From assembly GCF_009834345.1 (NCBI RefSeq), contig NZ_CP035042.1, forward strand, positions 1,860,001-1,924,000: 64,000 nt of DNA. Reading direction: 5' to 3'. The notes beneath the pieces were generated by a model. It did not search any database. It saw nothing but the letters and a program-made list of their open reading frames with translations, and was not told where the DNA came from. Shown here piece by piece: positions 9,144-24,450 of the stretch. The stretch's first letter is position 1. Every line of letters begins with the position of its first letter. The DNA is from Billgrantia tianxiuensis (GTDB taxonomy: Bacteria; Pseudomonadota; Gammaproteobacteria; Pseudomonadales; Halomonadaceae). The translations under genes and the position numbers were made by a program.

Positions 9144-9189
9144 AGCGCATAGAAGATGCATAGCAGAGAAGCGGGTTACGAGGAAGCGC

Positions 9190-11892
<2,703 letters not shown>

Positions 11893-11914
11893 GGCAGGGC
11901 TGGGAGGAGAAGGG

Positions 11915-12250
11915 ATGGCATCGCAGAAGGCATTGTCGTTGACGATCCATGACGAGCAGACGCTGCTCTCCGCCTTCATGCCGCTGCTGGAGCGGGGTGG
12001 TATCTTCGTGCCCACGCGCGAGCGCTACGAGCTGGGGCAGGAGGTCTACCTGTTGCTGACCCTGCCCGGCGAGAACGAACGAGTGCCGGTCACCGGTCAG
12101 GTCGTCTGGGTTTCCCCCGATGGTGTGACGGGGCAGCGGGTGCCGGGCATCGGGATCCACTTCAGCACCGAGGACCTGGGCGTGCGTGACCGTATCGAAA
12201 CCCTCCTAGCAGGCCAACTGGACAAGGACATCCCGACCCATACCTTCTGA
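11915..12250 (+). CDS. pilZ: PilZ-domain protein, type IV pilus assembly PilZ
   Basis: A 111-residue single-domain PilZ protein. The segment FVPTRERYELGQEVYLLLTLP and the later VTGQVVWVSPDG plus GIGIHF are typical of the founding PilZ family. That protein is needed for type IV pilus biogenesis and lacks the RxxxR cyclic-di-GMP binding motif, which is also not seen here. Position directly after holB is as in Pseudomonas. GGAGGAGAAGGG is the ribosome site. Confidence 0.88.
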   Translation: MASQKALSLTIHDEQTLLSAFMPLLERGGIFVPTRERYELGQEVYLLLTLPGENERVPVTGQVVWVSPDGVTGQRVPGIGIHFSTEDLGVRDRIETLLAGQLDKDIPTHTF

Positions 12251-12301
12251 GTCGGAACGTAGCGCCATTCAACGCCATTCACCGAACGAGCTTCAATCTG
12301 C

Positions 12302-13146
12302 ATGTTTGTCGATTCGCACTGTCATCTCGACCGTCTCGCTTCCACCACTCACGGGGGAAGTCTTGCCGCCACCCTGGAAGCGGCCAGGGCGCGTGACGTC
12401 CGCCAGTTCCTTGCCATCGCGGTAACCCTCGACGACGTACCGGTCCTGGCCCGGATCGGGCGTGAACACGATGACGTGGCGATCACCGCCGGCGTGCACC
12501 CGCTGCATCTTCTCGAGCGCGAACCGAGATCGAGACCATCAAGGAGACGGCCGAGCGCTTCGGAGCCGTGGCCATCGGCGAATGTGGCCTGGACTATCAT
12601 TACCTCGACAAGACACCCGATCGCGTGCCATCGCGGGAGGTCCAGCGCGAACGCTTCCGGCGCCAGCTGATTGCCGCCACCGAGCTGGAGTTGCCGGTGA
12701 TCGTGCACACCCGTGATGCGCGCGAGGATACGCTGGCGCTGATTCGCGAGCATAGCGACCCTGCCATCGGTGGGGTGTTGCACTGTTTCACCGAGGATCT
12801 CGAGATGGCGCGGGAGGCGGTGCGCCACGGCTTCTACATCTCGCTGTCGGGGATCGTCACCTTCCGCAACGCCGAGTCGCTGCGCGAGGTGGCGCGCCGG
12901 GTGCCGCTCGACCGGCTGCTGATCGAGACCGACAGCCCCTACCTGGCGCCGGTGCCGTATCGCGGCAAGCCCAACGAACCGGCCTGGGTGGTGGAGGTTG
13001 CCGAGTGCATCGCTGAAGCGCGGGGTATCAGCGTCGATGAGGTCGCCATGCAGACCACGGCCAACTTCTACCGCCTGTTCCGCGGTGCAGCGCCCGAGCC
13101 CAGCGCCGAGACGCGCGACATCCTGGCCCGAGCCGGCCTGGTGTAG
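12302..13146 (+). CDS. TatD-family metal-dependent deoxyribonuclease (one frameshift)
   Basis: A TIM-barrel hydrolase of the TatD/YcfH family (DNase and quality-control roles in E. coli). The first metal-binding pair is His6/His8 in DSHCHLD. After HLLEREP the frame moves by one: the expected continuation EIETIKETAERFGAVAIGECGLDYHY, carrying the metal Glu of ECGLD, is read one base over. A missing C at about 12524-12525 explains it. Later ligands are in IVHTRDA, LHCFTED and IETDSPYLAP. The joined protein is 281 residues. It follows holB-pilZ as in many gammaproteobacteria. Confidence 0.88.
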
Positions 13147-13180
13147 CAGAAAAAGGGAGTTTCATGTCGAAGGAGGGCGT

Positions 13181-13738
13181 ATGAACCTGGATCCGCTGCT
13201 CAATCACGTCGAGTCCGATGGCGCCATTCCTCCGCTGGATCGCTGGCAGCCGGGGCAGGTAGGCGAAATGGACCTGGAGATTGCCGCCGACGGCCGCTGG
13301 TTCCACGAAGGCAGCGAAATGACGCGACCTCGCCTGGTCCGGCTGCTCTCGACACTGCTACGGCGTGAGGAGGACGGCCGCTACTATCTGGTCACGCCGG
13401 TCGAGAAACAGCGTATTCACGTGGTCGATCGTCCTTTCGTGGTGGTCGACGCCGAATACGAGGAGGCCGCCGGCTGCTGGTGGCTGACTACCCATGCCGG
13501 CGATCGCCTGCGCTTGGACGAGGTGCACCGGCTTAGCGTCAGTGCCACTCCCGATGGCGCCTTGGTGCCTGAGGTCCCGGTGCGCTTCGGCCTTGCCGCC
13601 CGGCTGGGGCGCAACGTCTTTTACCGTCTGGTGGAGCATGCCGAGCAGCAGCGTGGGGAAGATGGCGTGATCGAACTCGGGCTGACCAGCGCCGGCTGTT
13701 GGCAACCCTTGGGCGAACTGCCCGCCGAGGCCTCGTGA
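13181..13738 (+). CDS. DUF1285 family protein
   Basis: A 185-residue cytoplasmic protein of the DUF1285 family; function is not established. Recognisable features are the N-terminal PPLDRWQPGQVGEMDLEIA, the central block with LLRREEDGRYYLVTPVEKQR and the VDRPFVVVDAE strand. AGGAGG before the ATG at 13181 fixes the start. The stop overlaps the GTG start of the helicase gene (GTGA at 13735-13738), so the two are translationally coupled. Confidence 0.75.
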   Translation: MNLDPLLNHVESDGAIPPLDRWQPGQVGEMDLEIAADGRWFHEGSEMTRPRLVRLLSTLLRREEDGRYYLVTPVEKQRIHVVDRPFVVVDAEYEEAAGCWWLTTHAGDRLRLDEVHRLSVSATPDGALVPEVPVRFGLAARLGRNVFYRLVEHAEQQRGEDGVIELGLTSAGCWQPLGELPAEAS

Positions 13739-15956
13739 GGCTGACGGAAGAGCAGCGAGCCGTCGTCGAGCATGGAGCCGGCCATGCGCGTGTAGCCGCC
13801 GTGGCGGGGGCCGGCAAGACTACCACGCTGGTTGCCCGCGTACTGTACCTGCTCGAGCGCGGCGTACCGGCGAGCCGGATCCTGGTGTTGATGTTCAACC
13901 GCTCGGCACGCGAGGATTTCCAGCGACGGCTCGTCGAGATGGCCCCTGCCGGGCAGCGCCTGCCGGACGTGCGTACCTTTCATTCCCTGGGACATCGCCT
14001 GACGGCGACGCTGACCCGCTGGGGCGTGTTGGCGCCGCGCCGCCTGATTGCCGCCGACTGGCAGGTCGAGAGGCTGCTGCGCCAAGCCACCCTCGAGGTA
14101 CTGGAGGATGACGATCGGCGCGAGATGGCTCTCGAGGCCGATACCCTCGAAGCATTGGCGCACTTCTGCGGTCTGGTGAAGGCCGAGATGGTACCGGCGG
14201 CCACGCTGCTGGAGCGGCTAGACGATGGCGAGGGCAGCGAGCACTTTGCCGAGGCCTACGAGCGCCTCGAGTCGCTGCTCGCCGAGCATGGCCTGATGAC
14301 CTACTCGGACCTGCTCTATCGTCCGCTGCGTGCCCTGGAGGCAGATGCGGGGCTGGCCCGGCGGGTCCAGGGCTACCTCGACCAGGCCATCGTCGATGAA
14401 TATCAGGACATCAACCAGGCCCAGCTGCGCTTGCTGGCGCTGCTCGCCGGCCGCGACGCCGACGTGATGGCGGTGGGGGACGCCAACCAGTGCATCTACG
14501 AGTGGCGTGGCGCGCATCCCGACACCATGCGCGAGCACTTCACCGCCACCTTCGGCCCGGCCGCCGATTACCCGCTTTCCACCACCTTCCGCCACGGTCA
14601 TGCCCTGGCGCTGTTGGCCAACCATGCCATTGCCGCCAACCGGCGGCGTCCCGACCAGCTGTGCCTGGCGGCTCCCGGCAACCCACATACCGACCTCGCC
14701 GTCGAGCAGGGCGGCGCTGCGCTGCTGGCGTCCCTCGACCAATGGCAGCGTGGGGGGCGAAGGTTGGACGAAGCCTGCTTGCTGGTGCGTAGCTGGGCGC
14801 TATCGGTGCCGGTGCAACTGCAACTGCTGCAGGCCGGTATCCCGTTCCGTCTCTCGCGCGAGGATCGCTTCGTATTTCGCTTGCCACTGGTACAGGCCCT
14901 GGCCGGCTACCTGCGCCTGGCGCGCACGCCGGCTCTGCTGTTCGATCCGGCGCATCTGCTGCGCCTGTTCGAGCAGCCTACGCCGTTCGTTGCACGCGAG
15001 CGCCTGGTGGCCTTGGCGCAGCGCCTGGCGCAGACGCAACGTTACCCCGAGCGCGACGATCCGCTGCTGGCCGGCCTCAAGCCCATGCAGCGGCGCAATC
15101 TCAAGCGACGCTGGACGCTGCTGTGCGAACTGCCGCGTCTCGGCGCCTGGCCGCCAGCACGTCTGCTGACACATATCGTCGAGGCCCTGGATGCCGAAAA
15201 GGTGCTCAAGCGAGCGGCCGCGCGCCGCGAGAAGGGCGAAGAAGACGTGCGCCTGCTCGATGTGCTCGTCGAGCAGGCCGGTGAGACACAGGACATCGAC
15301 ACCTTCATCGAGCTGCTCGAGCGGCCCGTGGAGAATCATGCCGGTGGCTTGTTGATCACCACCGTGCACGGGGCCAAGGGGCTCGAGTGGCCGCTGGTGG
15401 TGGTGGCTGGCGTCAACGAGGAGGATTTTCCCCACTACAGTCGCGACAACCCGCTTTCCCCCGCGCGCCTGGAAGAGGAGAGGCGGCTGTTCTATGTCGC
15501 CGTGACCCGGGCCCGCGAACACCTGTTGCTGCTTCACGATCGCGGTGAGCATCGGCCCAGCCGCTTCCTGGCGGAAACGGCATGGGAGGATTGCCGGCGT
15601 ATCGCGGCACGCCTCGCGGTGCCTGAGGAAGAGGTTCGCCTGGCGGTGGTTTCGCCTCAACTGGTCTCGCGCTATCTGGCTACCTTGGGCCATGATGGGA
15701 TCAAAGTCACACAGCGTGAGCCTGAGGTCGGCGAGACGCGGGCAGCCTATGCCGCGCAGCCCTATCGACCGGGGCAGCGGCTGCGTCACGCGGTATTCGG
15801 CGAGGGTGAGGTGATCGTGGTCGAGGGCGATCCCGCCGACCCGGTGATCGAGGTCGATTTCACTCAGGCCGGCCGGCGTCGCTTGCTGGCTTGTCGAGCT
15901 CCCATCGAGCTGCTCGCTGGCGAGGCGAAGACCGAACGTGCCCAAGGAGAACGCGC

Positions 15957-15960
<4 letters not shown>
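13735..15960 (+). CDS. UvrD/Rep-like superfamily 1 DNA helicase
   Basis: A 741-residue SF1A helicase. Motifs in order: I AVAGAGKTTT, Ia FNRSAREDF, II VDEYQD, III GDANQCIYEWRGA, IV STTFRHGHAL, V VHGAKGLEWP, VI YVAVTRAREHL. The last about 60 residues (PGQRLRHAVFGEGEVI...PIELL) resemble the C-terminal Tudor-like module of UvrD/PcrA that contacts RNA polymerase; that role is an inference. It is not RecB or AddA because no nuclease domain is present. GTG start overlaps the DUF1285 stop; the rhodanese gene overlaps its own stop. Confidence 0.88.
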
Positions 15961-17851
<1,891 letters not shown>

Positions 17852-17866
17852 GTGGAGGGCGGGCGC

Positions 17867-18961
17867 ATGAATTTCATCGACCTTGCCGCCCAGCAGACCC
17901 GGATCAAGCCCCAGCTGGATACCGCCATTCAGGCCGTACTGGAACACGGTCGCTATGTGATGGGGCCCGAGGTTGCCGAACTGGAGCAGCGCCTGGCCGA
18001 TTATGTGGACGTGGCCCACTGCATCGGCTGCGCCAATGGCACCGATGCATTGCAGATCGCCCTGATGGCGCTGGAGATTGGCCCGGGGGACGAGGTGATC
18101 GTACCCGGTTTCACCTTCATCGCCAGCGCCGAAAGCGTAGTGCTTGCCGGGGCCAGGCCGGTCTACGTGGACATCGATCCACATACCTATCTGATCGATC
18201 CCGAGCGGGTCGAGGCCGCTATCACGCCACGCACCCGTGCCATCATGCCGGTCTCCATGTTCGGCCAGTGCGCCGACATGGAGGCGATCGAGACGCTGGC
18301 GCGCAAGCACGACCTGGCCGTGGTGGAGGATGCCGCCCAGAGCTTCGGTGCCACACGGCATGGGCGCCGCTCCTGTGGCCTGTCGCGCATTGCCTGCACC
18401 AGTTTCTTTCCCAGCAAGCCCCTCGGAGCCTATGGCGATGGCGGTGCGCTGTTCACCGATGACGACACCCTGGCCGAGGCGGTTCGCTTGGTGGCACGCC
18501 ACGGCGAGTCGAGTCGCTATCACCATACCCGTATCGGTATGAACAGCCGATTGGATACCCTGCAGGCCGCTATCCTGCTGGCTAAGCTCGAGCTGTTCGA
18601 CGAGGAGGTCGTACTCAGGCAGCAGGCGGCCGAGCGCTATGACGCTCTGCTGGCCGAATCCGGCATCGTCAACACGCCGCGCGTGGCGCCTGGCAATACC
18701 AGCGTCCATGCCCAGTACAGCATTCGTGTACCGCGGCGCGACGAGGTGCGGGCCAAGCTTGCCGACACCGGTATCCCCACGGCGGTGCACTATCCGCTAC
18801 CGCTCAACCATCAGCCCGCCGTGGCCGACCCCGACTGCAAGCTGCCAGTCACCGAAACGGTCTGCCGGGAAATCCTCAGCTTGCCGATGCACCCTTACCT
18901 CGAGGCGGGGCAACAGCGGCAGGTGGTCGAGGCGCTGCGCCAGGCTTCGCCTGGAGTTTGA
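17867..18961 (+). CDS. wbpE: UDP-3-keto-GlcNAcA aminotransferase, WbpE/WlbC type (DegT/DnrJ/EryC1 family)
   Basis: A 364-residue fold-type I PLP aminotransferase. It begins MNFIDLAAQQTRIKPQLD; GCANGTDALQIAL is the cofactor phosphate region, VVEDAAQSFGA holds the PLP Asp, and Lys in SFFPSKPLGAYGDGGA forms the Schiff base. VHYPLPLNHQP near the C-terminus is typical of sugar aminotransferases. Next to wbpB it would aminate the 3-keto sugar to UDP-2-acetamido-3-amino-glucuronate for O-antigen or capsule. GGAGGGCGGG precedes the ATG at 17867, 15 bp after wbpB. Confidence 0.9.
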   Translation: MNFIDLAAQQTRIKPQLDTAIQAVLEHGRYVMGPEVAELEQRLADYVDVAHCIGCANGTDALQIALMALEIGPGDEVIVPGFTFIASAESVVLAGARPVYVDIDPHTYLIDPERVEAAITPRTRAIMPVSMFGQCADMEAIETLARKHDLAVVEDAAQSFGATRHGRRSCGLSRIACTSFFPSKPLGAYGDGGALFTDDDTLAEAVRLVARHGESSRYHHTRIGMNSRLDTLQAAILLAKLELFDEEVVLRQQAAERYDALLAESGIVNTPRVAPGNTSVHAQYSIRVPRRDEVRAKLADTGIPTAVHYPLPLNHQPAVADPDCKLPVTETVCREILSLPMHPYLEAGQQRQVVEALRQASPGV

Positions 18962-18981
18962 AGAGCGGCGCTGCGCGCCTG

Positions 18982-19026
18982 GAAGAGGGAAGGGAGGATG
19001 GTCTTCCCTCTTCCCTCTTCCCTCTT
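18982..19026. repeat. 7-bp tandem repeat and hairpin between convergent wbpE and ETF-QO
   Basis: Three exact copies of tcttccc at 19002-19022, running up to the ETF-QO stop codon. A complementary purine stretch (gaagagggaaggga, from 18982) lies just upstream, so the transcript can fold into a long hairpin in either direction. It may act as a bidirectional terminator for the convergent genes, although no T-run follows. Confidence 0.55.
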
Positions 19027-20694
19027 ACATATTGGGATAGTTGGGTCCGCCGCCGCCCTCCGGCGCCACCCACCGGATGTTCTGTGCCGGGTCCTTGATG
19101 TCGCAGGTCTTGCAGTGCACGCAGTTCTGGAAGTTGATCTGGAAGCGCGGCTTGCCGTCGTCGTCCTCGACCACCTCGTAGACCCCGGCCGGGCAATAGC
19201 GCTGGGCCGGTTCGGCGTACTTGGGCAGGTTCTCGCGGATAGGGAGTTCCGGATCCACCAGTTTCAGATGACTCGGCTGGTCCTCCTCGTGGTTGGTGTT
19301 CGACAGGAACACCGAGGAGAGCTTGTCGAAGGAGAGCTTGCCGTCGGGCTTGGGGTAGTCGATCTTCTCGAACTCGCTGGCCGGTTTCAGGGCCGCGTGA
19401 TCCGGGGTGGTATCGTGGACGTTGGGCAGCTTGCCGCCCAGCAACTGGTTGAGGAAGTTGTAGGCCCCGCCGCCCACGGTGCCGTATTTGTGGATCGCCG
19501 GGCCGAAGCTGGCGCTCTCCTTGAGTTCGGCATAGGCCCAGCTCTGCTCCCACTTGTGGGTGAAGGCAGTCAGCTCCTGCCCCCCCTCGTCACCGCCGGC
19601 GATGGCCTCGAATACCGCTTCGGCGGCCACCAGGCCGGATTTCATCGCCGTATGCAGGCCCTTGATCTTGGCGAAGTTCAGCGTGCCGGCATCGCAACCG
19701 ATCAACAGACCGCCGGGGAAGGTCATCTTCGGCAGACAGTTGAGGCCGCCCTTGGTGATGGCCCGCGCACCGTAGGCGACCCGCTTGCCACCCTCCAGGT
19801 GCTTGGCCAATACCGGATGATGCTTCATGCGCTGGAACTCGTCGAACGGCGAGAGCCAGGGGTTCCGGTAGGAGAGGTCCATGATCAGGCCGACGACCAC
19901 CTGATGGTTCTCGGCGTGATAGAGGAACCAGCCGCCGTGGGTGTCCTTGGCCAGCGGCCAGCCCGAGCCGTGCAGTACCAGCCCTGGCTCGTGCTGCTCG
20001 GTGGGGATGTCCCACAGCTCCTTGAGGCCGATACCGTAATGTTGGGGGTCGCGTCCCTCGTCGAGCTTGAAGCGAGAGATCAGGCTCTTGCCCAGGTGAC
20101 CGCGGGCGCCCTCGGCGAACAGGGTGTACTTGGCGCGTAGCTCCATGCCCGGCATGTAGCTGTCCTTGGGCGTACCGTCGGCGGCCACGCCCATGTCGCC
20201 GATGAGAATGCCGCGCACGGTGCCGTCGTCATCGTGGATGACCTCCTGGGCGGCGAAGCCGGGGAACACCTCGACGCCGAGCCCCTCGGCTTGTTCGGCC
20301 AACCAACGGCACAGGTTGCCGGCGCTGATCACGTAGCGCTTCATGTCGCCGCCGGTGTTGTGCATGCTCTTCGGTACCAGGGCGTTGGGCAGCTTCTGGG
20401 CCTTCTGGGCATCCTTGAGCAGGTAGACCTCATCGCGGGTGGCCGGGGTGGTCAGCGGAGCGCCACGCTCTTCCCAGTCGGGGAACAGCTCGGCCAGCGC
20501 GCGGGCTCGAACACGGCGCCCGAGAGAATATGGGCGCCGACTTCGGAGCCTTTTTCCACCACGCACACCGTCAGCTCCTGACCGGCCTCGTTGGCCTGCT
20601 GCATCAGGCGGCAGGCTGCCGAAAGCCCGGAAGGGCCGGCACCGACGATCACTACGTCGAAGTCCATCGAATCGCGTTCTACTTGCTCAGACAT
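19025..20694 (-). CDS. Electron transfer flavoprotein-ubiquinone oxidoreductase (one frameshift)
   Basis: ETF-QO is a membrane-associated FAD and 4Fe-4S enzyme that passes electrons from ETF to ubiquinone, linking fatty-acid and amino-acid oxidation to respiration. The FAD motif VIVGAGPSGLSAA is at the N-terminus. The cluster ligands are in YCPAGVYE and NCVHCKTCDIKDP near the C-terminus. After GAHILSGAVFEP the frame is lost; RALAELFPDWEERGAPL continues one base over. A missing base in the G-run at 20503-20505 (+ strand) restores a 556-residue protein. Start ATG at 20694; divergent from its partners etfBA. Confidence 0.92.
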
Positions 20695-21044
20695 CCACTC
20701 GCTCCTCCCTCGGTTTCGGCGTCGGAGCAACTGCCACCAACGTCGAAGGAAAATAAAACGGTCGTTTGCTTCTCGATATTCTCCATGATAGGCATAATAA
20801 ACGACTCAGGACAGCCCTACGATGGCAATGTACGCCGACTCCACCCGCAGCGGCGGGGAAGGGATTGTTGCCACAGGCCTGGCTGTGGCACATTGGCAGG
20901 GTTTTTCGATACGGCGCCTATCAAACGCTTGCATGAAACGTATAAAGGAATAGCAAACGGTTCTAAGGGGTCGTTGACCTTCCGCCAAGGACGTCAGCGA
21001 GTCCAAAACCAAACGGTTCACCCACTGAACCAAGTGAGGACACC
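20695..21044. promoter_or_regulatory. Divergent control region between ETF-QO and etfBA
   Basis: A 350-bp gap holding the promoters of both ETF units. An 8-bp perfect inverted repeat (tgccacag / ctgtggca, 20869-20876 and 20883-20890) with a 6-base spacer looks like an operator or a small hairpin. AT-rich stretches near 20790-20800 (cataataaacg) and 20938-20950 (tataaagg) could be -10 regions, but no convincing paired -35 was found. A short reading frame from 20822 has no ribosome site and was not called. Confidence 0.45.
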
Positions 21045-21794
21045 ATGAAAGTACTCGTCGCGGTCAAACGCGTCATCGACTACAACGTCAAGATCCGGGT
21101 CAAGCCGGATCACTCCGACGTCGATCTCACCAACGTGAAGATGGCCATGAACCCCTTCTGCGAGATCGCCGTGGAAGAGGCGGTACGGCTGAAGGAGAAA
21201 GGCGTCGCCACCGAGGTGGTCGCCGTGACCATCGGCCCCAAGGCCGCCCAGGAACAGCTGCGTACCGCGCTGGCGCTGGGTGCCGACCGTGCCGTGCATG
21301 TCGAGACCGAAGAGCGCGTCGAGTCGCTGGCCGCGGCCAAGCTGCTGGCCAAGGTGGTGGAAGAGGAGCAGCCGGGGCTGGTGATCCTCGGCAAGCAGGC
21401 CATCGATACCGACAACAACCAGACCGGCCAGATGCTCGCCGCCCTGGCCGGCCTGCCCCAGGGTACCTTCGCCTCCGAGGTGAAGGTGGACGGTGGCAAG
21501 GTCCAGGTGACCCGTGAGGTGGACGGCGGCCTGCAGACCGTCGAGCTGACCCTGCCGGCGGTGATCACCACCGACCTTCGCCTCAACGAGCCGCGCTACG
21601 CCAAGCTGCCCGACATCATGAAGGCCAAGAAGAAGCCGCTCGACGTCAAGAGCCCGGCCGATTACGGCGTCGAGGTCGCCAGCAAGCTCACGCTGCTCAA
21701 GGTCGAATCGCCGGCCGAGCGCAAGGGCGGTATCAAGGTGGGCTCCGTCGACGAGCTCGTGGACAAACTCAAGAACGAAGCCAAAGTGCTTTGA
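21045..21794 (+). CDS. etfB: Electron transfer flavoprotein beta subunit
   Basis: A 249-residue small subunit of ETF, the soluble carrier that collects electrons from acyl-CoA and other dehydrogenases. [20 protein letters not shown] is the typical start. [31 protein letters not shown] and [18 protein letters not shown] are conserved, the last forming part of the AMP-binding site and the recognition-loop region. GTGAGGA precedes the ATG. etfA follows after 14 bp; the acceptor ETF-QO is divergent upstream. Confidence 0.95.
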   Translation: MKVLVAVKRVIDYNVKIRVKPDHSDVDLTNVKMAMNPFCEIAVEEAVRLKEKGVATEVVAVTIGPKAAQEQLRTALALGADRAVHVETEERVESLAAAKLLAKVVEEEQPGLVILGKQAIDTDNNQTGQMLAALAGLPQGTFASEVKVDGGKVQVTREVDGGLQTVELTLPAVITTDLRLNEPRYAKLPDIMKAKKKPLDVKSPADYGVEVASKLTLLKVESPAERKGGIKVGSVDELVDKLKNEAKVL

Positions 21795-21808
21795 GGGGAG
21801 CTGATTTC

Positions 21809-22735
21809 ATGAGCATTCTGGTACTTGCCGAACATCACGACGGCCAGCTTGCCGGCGCCACCGCCCACGTGGTCGCTGCGGCCCAGGCTATTGGCGGCGA
21901 CATCGATGTGCTGGTGGCCGGCGAGAACGTCGGCGCCGTGGCCGAGGCCGCTGCCAAGCTCGACGGTGTGAGCAAGGTGCGGGTGGCCGACAACGCCGCC
22001 TACGCCCACCAGCTGGCCGAGCCCCTGGGTGCGCTGCTGGCCGAGCTGGCCGGTGACTATTCCCATCTCCTCGCTGCTGCCTCCACCACCGGCAAGAACG
22101 TGCTGCCGCGCGTCGCCGCATTGAAGGACGTCAGCCAACTCTCCGAGATCGTTGAAGTGGTCGATGCCGACACCTTCAAGCGCCCGATCTACGCCGGCAA
22201 CGCCATCGCCACGGTCAAGAGTGCCGACAGCCTCAAGGTGATCACCGTGCGCACCACGGCGTTCGATGCGGTGTCAGCCGGCGGTAGCGCCAGCGTCGAG
22301 AGCGTCGAGGTCGTGGCCGAGAACACCCAGTCCACCTTCATCAAGCAGGAACTGGCCCAGAGCGATCGCCCCGAGCTGGGCGGTGCGCGGGTGGTCATCT
22401 CCGGCGGGCGCGGCATGGGCAGCGGCGAGAACTTCAAGCTGCTCGAAGGTATCGCCGACAAGCTGGGGGCCGCCATTGGCGCCTCGCGGGCGGCGGTGGA
22501 CGCCGGCTTCGTGCCCAACGACATGCAGGTGGGCCAGACCGGCAAGATCGTCGCGCCGGAGCTCTACATCGCCGTGGGCATCTCGGGAGCCATCCAGCAC
22601 CTGGCCGGCATGAAGGACTCCAAGGTGATCGTGGCGATCAACAAGGACGAAGAGGCACCGATCTTCCAAGTGGCGGATTACGGCCTGGTCGGCGACCTGT
22701 TCGAGGTGCTGCCGGAGCTGGAAAGCAAGCTGTAA
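21809..22735 (+). CDS. etfA: Electron transfer flavoprotein alpha subunit
   Basis: A 308-residue large ETF subunit that holds FAD. The C-terminal FAD domain shows [45 protein letters not shown] and [20 protein letters not shown], all signature segments of EtfA. AGGGGAG precedes the ATG at 21809; the in-frame TTG at 21791 was not used. Ends at a strong terminator 16 bp downstream, so etfBA form a two-gene operon. Confidence 0.96.
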   Translation: MSILVLAEHHDGQLAGATAHVVAAAQAIGGDIDVLVAGENVGAVAEAAAKLDGVSKVRVADNAAYAHQLAEPLGALLAELAGDYSHLLAAASTTGKNVLPRVAALKDVSQLSEIVEVVDADTFKRPIYAGNAIATVKSADSLKVITVRTTAFDAVSAGGSASVESVEVVAENTQSTFIKQELAQSDRPELGGARVVISGGRGMGSGENFKLLEGIADKLGAAIGASRAAVDAGFVPNDMQVGQTGKIVAPELYIAVGISGAIQHLAGMKDSKVIVAINKDEEAPIFQVADYGLVGDLFEVLPELESKL

Positions 22736-22751
22736 AGCGCACCCATGCGTG

Positions 22752-22785
22752 ACGAAGCCGGCCCTATGGCCGGCTTCGTTCTTTT
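22752..22785 (+). terminator. Rho-independent terminator after etfBA
   Basis: A 12-bp perfect stem (acgaagccggcc / ggccggcttcgt, 22752-22763 and 22768-22779) with a CTAT loop, followed by TCTTTT. Confidence 0.93.
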
Positions 22786-22921
22786 AGGCAGTTCATCAAC
22801 CTTGGCTATATCAAGCCTGCGCAATCGCTATTAGCGTGAATCGCCACTCTTTGCCATGCTTGCTGGATGCAGTCATGGGGATTGTTTCCCCTTTATCCGT
22901 TGTTTTCATGGAGGAGCGAAC

Positions 22922-23533
<612 letters not shown>

Positions 23534-23559
23534 CGTCATCGCGAGGCCTTTGCCCATTC

Positions 23560-23592
23560 ATCGCCGCAGCCAACAGGCTGCGGCGATTTCGT
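23560..23592. terminator. Terminator between convergent sodA and fhuC
   Basis: A 12-bp perfect stem (atcgccgcagcc / ggctgcggcgat, 23560-23571 and 23576-23587) with AACA loop and a T-rich tail on the + side. It lies between the sodA stop and the fhuC stop on the other strand. Confidence 0.85.
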
Positions 23593-23662
23593 TTGTCAGG
23601 CCGCTGCGTCGGCGCGGCGCATTTCGGCGTGGGCGATCCGCAGGGGAGGGGTGCGAGGAGGC

Positions 23663-24430
23663 TCAGTGGGCAACGGCGATGCGGTGCTCGCCGCTGGGGT
23701 GCGGCATGACACGCATGGGCAGACCGTAGATGGCTTCCAGTGTGGCTTCGGTCATCATCGTGTCGGGAGCCCCATGGGCCAGGATCCGGCCACCGTGGAG
23801 CGCGAGCAGTTCGTCGCAGTAGCGCGAGGCCATGTTGATATCGTGCAGCACGATGATCACGCCGAGCCGCAAGTCGTTGCACAGTTTGCGGATCAGGGCC
23901 AGCACCTCCACTTGGTGCGCGATGTCCAGTGCGGCCAAGGGTTCGTCGAGTAGTAGAAAGCGGCTCTGCTGGGCCAGTAGCATGGCAAGCCATACGCGCT
24001 GTCTTTCGCCGCCCGACAGGGTATCCACCAGGCGATCGGCGAAGGCTTCGGTGTGGCTGAGTTCGATGGCGCGTCGTATGGCGGCCTTGTCCTCGGCGGT
24101 ATGGCGCCCCAGCAGGCCGTGCCAAGGATAGCGACCGAAGCCGATCAGCTCGCGACCGGTCAGGTTCTCGGCACTGGGAAGGTGCTGGGGCAGATAAGCG
24201 ACCCGGCGGGCGAATTCGCGCTGGCCCCATGCACTCAGCGGACGGCCGTCGAGGCGGATCTCCCCCTGGCTCGCCGGTTGCTGTTGAGCGAGCAGTTTGA
24301 TCAATGTCGATTTGCCCGACCCGTTATGCCCGATCAGGCCATAGACCTTGCCTTCCTCGAAGCGATATTCGACGGGCTCGAGCAGGCGCTTGCCGTTGAC
24401 CTCGAAAGTCGTGTCTTTGACTTCGAACAT
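23663..24430 (-). CDS. fhuC: Hydroxamate siderophore ABC transporter ATPase FhuC
   Basis: A 255-residue ABC ATPase powering import of ferric hydroxamates. Walker A GHNGSGKST (34-42), signature LSGGERQRVWLAM, Walker B LLLDEPLAALD and the switch His in VLHDINMASRYCD are present. Segments such as VAYLPQHLPSAE, GRYPWHG and DIAHQVEVLALI follow E. coli FhuC rather than FepC or BtuD. AAGGGAA precedes the ATG at 24430. It follows an unrecognised 134-residue gene by 20 bp on the same strand, and the membrane subunit FhuB is divergent. Confidence 0.92.
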   Translation of the reverse strand: MFEVKDTTFEVNGKRLLEPVEYRFEEGKVYGLIGHNGSGKSTLIKLLAQQQPASQGEIRLDGRPLSAWGQREFARRVAYLPQHLPSAENLTGRELIGFGRYPWHGLLGRHTAEDKAAIRRAIELSHTEAFADRLVDTLSGGERQRVWLAMLLAQQSRFLLLDEPLAALDIAHQVEVLALIRKLCNDLRLGVIIVLHDINMASRYCDELLALHGGRILAHGAPDTMMTEATLEAIYGLPMRVMPHPSGEHRIAVAH

Positions 24431-24450
24431 GCGGGTTCCCTTGTGAGTTC

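Noticed and set aside
12302..13146. tatD, plsX, recO, tonB and others as true pseudogenes
   Set aside because: Each has only one single-base loss, in a short run or doublet, with full-length conserved protein on both sides; the pattern is uniform across sixteen sites and fits sequencing error.
20822..20952. Short reading frame in the ETF divergent gap
   Set aside because: No ribosome site, runs through a palindrome and shows no recognisable product.
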